NCBI GenBank assembly: GCA_963787185.1
Contig: CAWBCC010000012.1
Coordinates: 557,144 to 621,143 of the forward strand
Direction: 5' to 3'
Source: JAJXZP01 sp963787185
Lineage (GTDB): Bacteria > Spirochaetota > Spirochaetia > Treponematales > Rectinemataceae
Length of the DNA stretch: 64,000 nt
In this document: piece by piece, positions 60,751-64,000 of the stretch
Position numbering within the stretch: the first letter of the stretch is position 1
Layout of the letters: the number at the start of each line of letters is the position of its first letter
Made by a program: the position numbers and the translations under genes
Notes under the pieces: generated by a model
Told to the model about the DNA's origin: nothing
The model's database searches: none
Seen by the model: the letters and a program-made list of their open reading frames with translations, nothing else

Positions 60751-62693
60751 AGGACCACCGCCGCCGCGACGATGAGCGCGGCACCCAGGGCGAGAGCGGC
60801 GACGTAGAGGCGGATCCTCCCGGTCTGGCTCCTGCGCAGAAGAGTGGAGAACCACAGATTCAGCTCTCCGAGCCCGTCGGAAAGGCGATTGACGATGTCC
60901 CGCCGGTTCATGCGGGCGATCCATTCGAAGGGGCGCTGAATCAGATACTCATAGGCCGTATCGAAACCCCAGCCCCGGCGGAAGAAGGCCGCGAACCCGC
61001 CTTCGGCCCGCCGGGCCGTGCGGCCGGCGCTCCGGGCGATGAGCCAGGCGAAGGGTATGCCGAGGAGCGTGACAGCGATCGACAGGGCCGAGAGCGCCGC
61101 GTCCCTGCCGCCGCCCGACTCGACCGCGCCGGGCAGCACGGTTCCAAGGAAGCTCGAGATCAGGGGGAGGCCCCCGAGGAAGCGCGGAAAATCGAGCAGA
61201 CCCCCGAAAACGCACAGCGCCGCGAGAACGGCGAGGGGAATGCCCATCGTCAAGCCTGTCCGCATCGGCGACTCCCCTCCGAGCGTCTCGTGCGCGTTGT
61301 GAGCCTCAGCTCCGTCGCGAACCAGAGGTTCGTCGCGAACCAGAGGTTCGCGTCCGGTGCGGGACCTGTCCCCGAACACCAGGAAGAGAAGCCTGAAGGT
61401 GTAGAGCGAGGTGAGGAAGACGCCGGCCACGGCGGCGGCCCAGAGGATATGGTTCGCGTCGCCCGACTCCCATACGCGAGCGATGATGGCATCCTTGCTC
61501 GCGAATCCGGAAGTCACGGGGGGCAGGGCGGTGAGACCGAAGGCTCCGATCAGGAAGACCCAGAACACGAAGGGCATCCTCTTCGCGAGTCCTCCCATGG
61601 CCCGGATATCGTGCTCGTGGTGGAGCGCGTTGATGATCACGCCCGCCGCGAGGAAGAGCAGGGACTTGAAGAAGGCGTGGGTGACGAGGTGGAAGATCGC
61701 CCCGGTCCATGCGCCCACGCCGAGGGCCAGGAACATATAGCCGATCTGACTCATGGTGGAGTAGGCGAGCACGCGCTTGATGTCCGTCTGGGTCACGGCG
61801 CTCGCGCCCGCGACGCAGAGCGTCGCGGCCCCGATCACGGCCACCGCGAGGAGCACGGGCGGCGCGAGGCTGAAGATGACGTGGGTCCGGGCGACGAGAT
61901 AGACGCCCGCGGTCACCATGGTCGCCGCGTGGATGAGGGCGCTCACGGGAGAAGGCCCGGCCATCGCGTCGGGCAGCCAGGTCTGCAGGGGCAGCTGCGC
62001 CGATTTTCCGAGCGCCCCCCCGAGGATGAGGGCCGCCGCCCAGATCGCCGTGGACGAGCCCGCGGGCCAGACTCCCAGCGCGCGTTGCGCGCTTTCCTGA
62101 ATGCCGACGCTGCCGAGGCTCCGGGCTATCAGGAAGATCCCCAGCAGGAGCGATATGTCGCCGATGCGCGTGACGATGAAGGCCTTGCGCGCGGCGCGGC
62201 CGTTGGCCGGATCGCGGTACCAGAAACCTATGAGAAGGTAGCTGCACAGTCCCACTCCCTCCCATCCGAGGTAGAGGAGGACCAGATTGTCGGCGAGGAC
62301 GAGGATCAGCATCGAACCCACGAAGAGGTTCATGTAGGCGAAGAACCGGGCGTAGCCCTCCTCTCCCGCCATGTGCTCTATCGAAAACACATGGATGAGA
62401 AAGCCGACCACGGTCACGACCAGAATCATCACGACGGAGAGGGCATCGACCGAAAGCGCGAAGGAGGGAGCGAGGCCTCCGGAGGAAAACCACTGCCAGA
62501 GGAGGAGCGTGTAGGATCCCCCGGGCGGCGGAGAGGCGATGAAAAGAATGGAGACATAGAGCGCGGCCGCCATCGACAGGCCCGCGAAGACGCTGCCCAC
62601 GACGCCTCCGTGCCGTCCGCTCGGATTGCGAGCCAGCGCCAGGGTCAGGAACCCGGCGAAGGGAAAGGCGGGTACGAGCCAGATCAGGTTCAT
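60747..62693 (-). CDS. nuoL: NADH-quinone oxidoreductase subunit L
   Basis: A 648-residue subunit with the antiporter-like core (LYLGWEGVGLCSYLLIGFW with Glu, ALGKSAQLPLQTWLPDAM with Lys, ALIHAATMVTAGVYL) and the extra C-terminal helix and anchor that brace the membrane arm. In the loop before the lateral helix, a short repeat LVRDEPLVRD (from a duplicated TCGCGAACCAGAGGT at about 61316-61345) is an in-frame tandem duplication. Confidence 0.94.
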   Translation of the reverse strand: MNLIWLVPAFPFAGFLTLALARNPSGRHGGVVGSVFAGLSMAAALYVSILFIASPPPGGSYTLLLWQWFSSGGLAPSFALSVDALSVVMILVVTVVGFLIHVFSIEHMAGEEGYARFFAYMNLFVGSMLILVLADNLVLLYLGWEGVGLCSYLLIGFWYRDPANGRAARKAFIVTRIGDISLLLGIFLIARSLGSVGIQESAQRALGVWPAGSSTAIWAAALILGGALGKSAQLPLQTWLPDAMAGPSPVSALIHAATMVTAGVYLVARTHVIFSLAPPVLLAVAVIGAATLCVAGASAVTQTDIKRVLAYSTMSQIGYMFLALGVGAWTGAIFHLVTHAFFKSLLFLAAGVIINALHHEHDIRAMGGLAKRMPFVFWVFLIGAFGLTALPPVTSGFASKDAIIARVWESGDANHILWAAAVAGVFLTSLYTFRLLFLVFGDRSRTGREPLVRDEPLVRDGAEAHNAHETLGGESPMRTGLTMGIPLAVLAALCVFGGLLDFPRFLGGLPLISSFLGTVLPGAVESGGGRDAALSALSIAVTLLGIPFAWLIARSAGRTARRAEGGFAAFFRRGWGFDTAYEYLIQRPFEWIARMNRRDIVNRLSDGLGELNLWFSTLLRRSQTGRIRLYVAALALGAALIVAAAVVL

Positions 62694-62694
62694 G

Positions 62695-63006
62695 CTAGCT
62701 TTCCTCCCCCGGAGAAAGGCTGTCGGCGTCGAGAGGCTTGCCTCGGCTGAAGAGCAGGAGGATGAGCGCGAGTCCCACGGCCACCTCCGCTCCGGCCATC
62801 GCGAGAAGGAATATGAACATCACCTGGCCCTCGCTCTGGGCCCAGCGCGCGCCGGCGACGATGAAGGCGAAGCCCGCCGCGTTGAGCATGATCTCCGTGC
62901 ACAGGAGCATGAACACGAGATTGCGGCGCACGAGCAGCCCCACGAGCCCCAGGGCGAAGAGGATCGCCGCGAGGATAATTCCGTACTCGAAAGAGACGGG
63001 CGTCAT
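62695..63006 (-). CDS. nuoK: NADH-quinone oxidoreductase subunit K
   Basis: A 103-residue subunit with three membrane segments: GIILAAILFALGLVGLLVRR, FMLLCTEIMLNAAGFAF and LLAMAGAEVAVGLALILLL; the Glu in CTEIMLNA and in GAEVAVG are the conserved proton-path residues. It overlaps nuoJ by ATGA and nuoL starts after one base. Confidence 0.94.
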   Translation of the reverse strand: MTPVSFEYGIILAAILFALGLVGLLVRRNLVFMLLCTEIMLNAAGFAFIVAGARWAQSEGQVMFIFLLAMAGAEVAVGLALILLLFSRGKPLDADSLSPGEES

Positions 63007-63515
63007 CGGCTTTCCTCCTTTTCCGCGGGGCCACTGTCCCCGATCCTGCGTCTGGCCAGGTGATAGGCTCCGACCAGACCCGCGAGCAGGAGGAAGGCGG
63101 CGATCTCGGCGCCGAGGACATAGGGGCCGAAGAGGGCCATGCCCACCTCTTTGGGCGTGATCGCGGCGATGCTGCCGAGGGAGAGGCCGCCCGGCCTCTG
63201 CGTGAGGACGTAGAAAACCTCGGCGAGGAGGACCGCGCCGAGGAGGGCGGGCAGAATCCAGGCCCGGGGCCTCAGGGCCGAGCTCGCCGCCCCGATCATC
63301 ATCACGACGAAGATGAAGAGCACCATGATCGCCCCGGCATAGACGATGATTTCGAGCGCCGCCACGAAGGCGGCTCCGAGGAAGAGCATCGTGACCGCCA
63401 GGGCGAACAGGGAGACGATCAGGTAGAGAAGGGCGTGGACGGCATTGCGCTGCACGATCACGAGGAAGGTCGCGGCTATCGCGATGACGCCGGCTATGAC
63501 GAAGGCAGTGTTCAC
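63003..63515 (-). CDS. nuoJ: NADH-quinone oxidoreductase subunit J
   Basis: A 170-residue subunit with five membrane segments, including NAVHALLYLIVSLFALAVTM and the conserved IVYAGAIMVLFIFVVMM of the third helix, whose Tyr takes part in the pi-bulge transition. It lies 16 bases after nuoI. Confidence 0.93.
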   Translation of the reverse strand: MNTAFVIAGVIAIAATFLVIVQRNAVHALLYLIVSLFALAVTMLFLGAAFVAALEIIVYAGAIMVLFIFVVMMIGAASSALRPRAWILPALLGAVLLAEVFYVLTQRPGGLSLGSIAAITPKEVGMALFGPYVLGAEIAAFLLLAGLVGAYHLARRRIGDSGPAEKEESR

Positions 63516-63531
63516 TGCTGGCCTCCCGAAA

Positions 63532-64000
63532 TCACGGCATGAGCCCCTTCACGTCCACGGGCGGCCGCTCGTTCTCGGCCTCGCCCTTGGCCTTGCCCTT
63601 TATGTCGAGGCCGGAAACGCGATAGAAGTCGTATCCCGCGTACTTTCCCGGCCCGGAAATGAGCAGGTCCTCTTTTTCGTAGATCAGGTTCTTCCGCTCG
63701 TATTCGCTCATCTCGTAGTCGGGAGTAAGCTGGATGGCGTAGGTGGGGCAGGCCTCCTCGCAGAAACCGCAGAAAATGCAGCGCGAAAAATTGATCCTGA
63801 ACATGGAGGGATAGCGCCGGCCGTCCTCGCGGGTCGCGGCCTGCAGCGAGATGCAGGAGGGCGGGCAGGCTACGGAGCAGAGATAGCAGCCGACGCAGCG
63901 CTCCTCGCCGTCGGGCCCGCGCGTGAGAACGATCCGTCCCGCCAGCGCGCGGGCAGTCTCCGTTTCCGCTCGGGGTAGAGACGGTGACCTTGGGCATAAA
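63532..64000 (-). CDS. nuoI: NADH-quinone oxidoreductase subunit I (5' end cut by the window)
   Basis: Reading inward from the window edge, LPRAETETARALAGRIVL precedes two 4Fe-4S motifs, CVGCYLCSVACPPSC and CIFCGFCEEACPTY, the N6a/N6b clusters of NuoI. The C-terminal tail (YAGYDFYRVSGLDIKGKAK) is longer than in short NuoI proteins. An ATG at 63804 lies between the two cluster motifs and is not the start. The N-terminus lies beyond base 64000. Confidence 0.93.
   Translation of the reverse strand, partial: LCPRSPSLPRAETETARALAGRIVLTRGPDGEERCVGCYLCSVACPPSCISLQAATREDGRRYPSMFRINFSRCIFCGFCEEACPTYAIQLTPDYEMSEYERKNLIYEKEDLLISGPGKYAGYDFYRVSGLDIKGKAKGEAENERPPVDVKGLMP

Noticed and set aside
61290..62750. 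486-residue plus-strand frame over nuoL
   Set aside because: Antisense shadow of nuoL with biased composition and no domain.
1..64000. CRISPR arrays or a diversity-generating retroelement
   Set aside because: No regularly spaced repeats, cas genes or reverse transcriptase were seen.

Overview
The window is GC-rich chromosomal DNA (above about 60% by eye) from a bacterium I would place tentatively in the Spirochaetota. The reasons are the YmdB-type phosphoesterase, the several HisKA_2 histidine kinases and receiver-PAS regulators, a DUF3943 outer-membrane-type protein, and a TroABCD-like metal transporter with two permeases. No rRNA or marker gene is present, so the placement is weak. Complex I genes together with a glycyl-radical enzyme and a hybrid-cluster protein suggest a respiring but largely anaerobic organism.

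Layout. 1-10.4 kb is housekeeping and anaerobic metabolism: a ymdB-like phosphoesterase, a methyltransferase, an Rrf2 regulator with hcp, a two-component pair, and a GntR regulator followed by an activase and a glycyl-radical enzyme whose catalytic residues fit 4-hydroxyproline dehydratase. 10.5-21.4 kb is an integrative element in tRNA-Leu(GAG), bounded by a 52-bp direct repeat. It has a tyrosine integrase at the left, an excisionase and RepA-like helicase operon at the right, and a lower-GC cargo block between. Two identical 393-bp elements (TGT...ACA ends, 5-bp target duplications) and one IS256-family element (9-bp target duplication) have each split a cargo gene, and all three genes rejoin in frame when the inserts are removed. 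21.4-23.9 kb holds remnants of related elements stacked on the same site: an exported PLD nuclease, a dead integrase, a HigBA/RelE-like toxin-antitoxin pair and the 5' end of another integrase.

24-36 kb is a mosaic of small redox and lipid genes: SCO1-like protein, a broken amidohydrolase, flavin reductase, VOC protein, three nitroreductase-fold proteins, cyclopropane synthase, SDR, amidohydrolase. 36-47 kb concentrates metal homeostasis: a TIGR03943 protein whose ribosome-binding site lies in a hairpin, a zinc-type ABC transporter with two permeases and a Fur/Zur regulator, then mntR-mntH with an operator-like palindrome over its promoter, plus UspA, CPBP and UppP proteins. 47-52 kb is a sugar-type ABC transporter with a PatB/MalY-like enzyme. 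52-57.8 kb carries a CsgG/LpoB-like TPR protein, a large receiver-PAS-HisKA_2 protein and two lipid enzymes. 57.8-64 kb is the distal part of a complex I operon, nuoI (cut by the window end) to nuoN, on the minus strand.

The most unusual observations are the 393-bp paired elements, the stacked integrations at one tRNA gene, three small families of dispersed intergenic stem-loops, and the hairpin that would hide the ribosome-binding site of the TIGR03943 gene.
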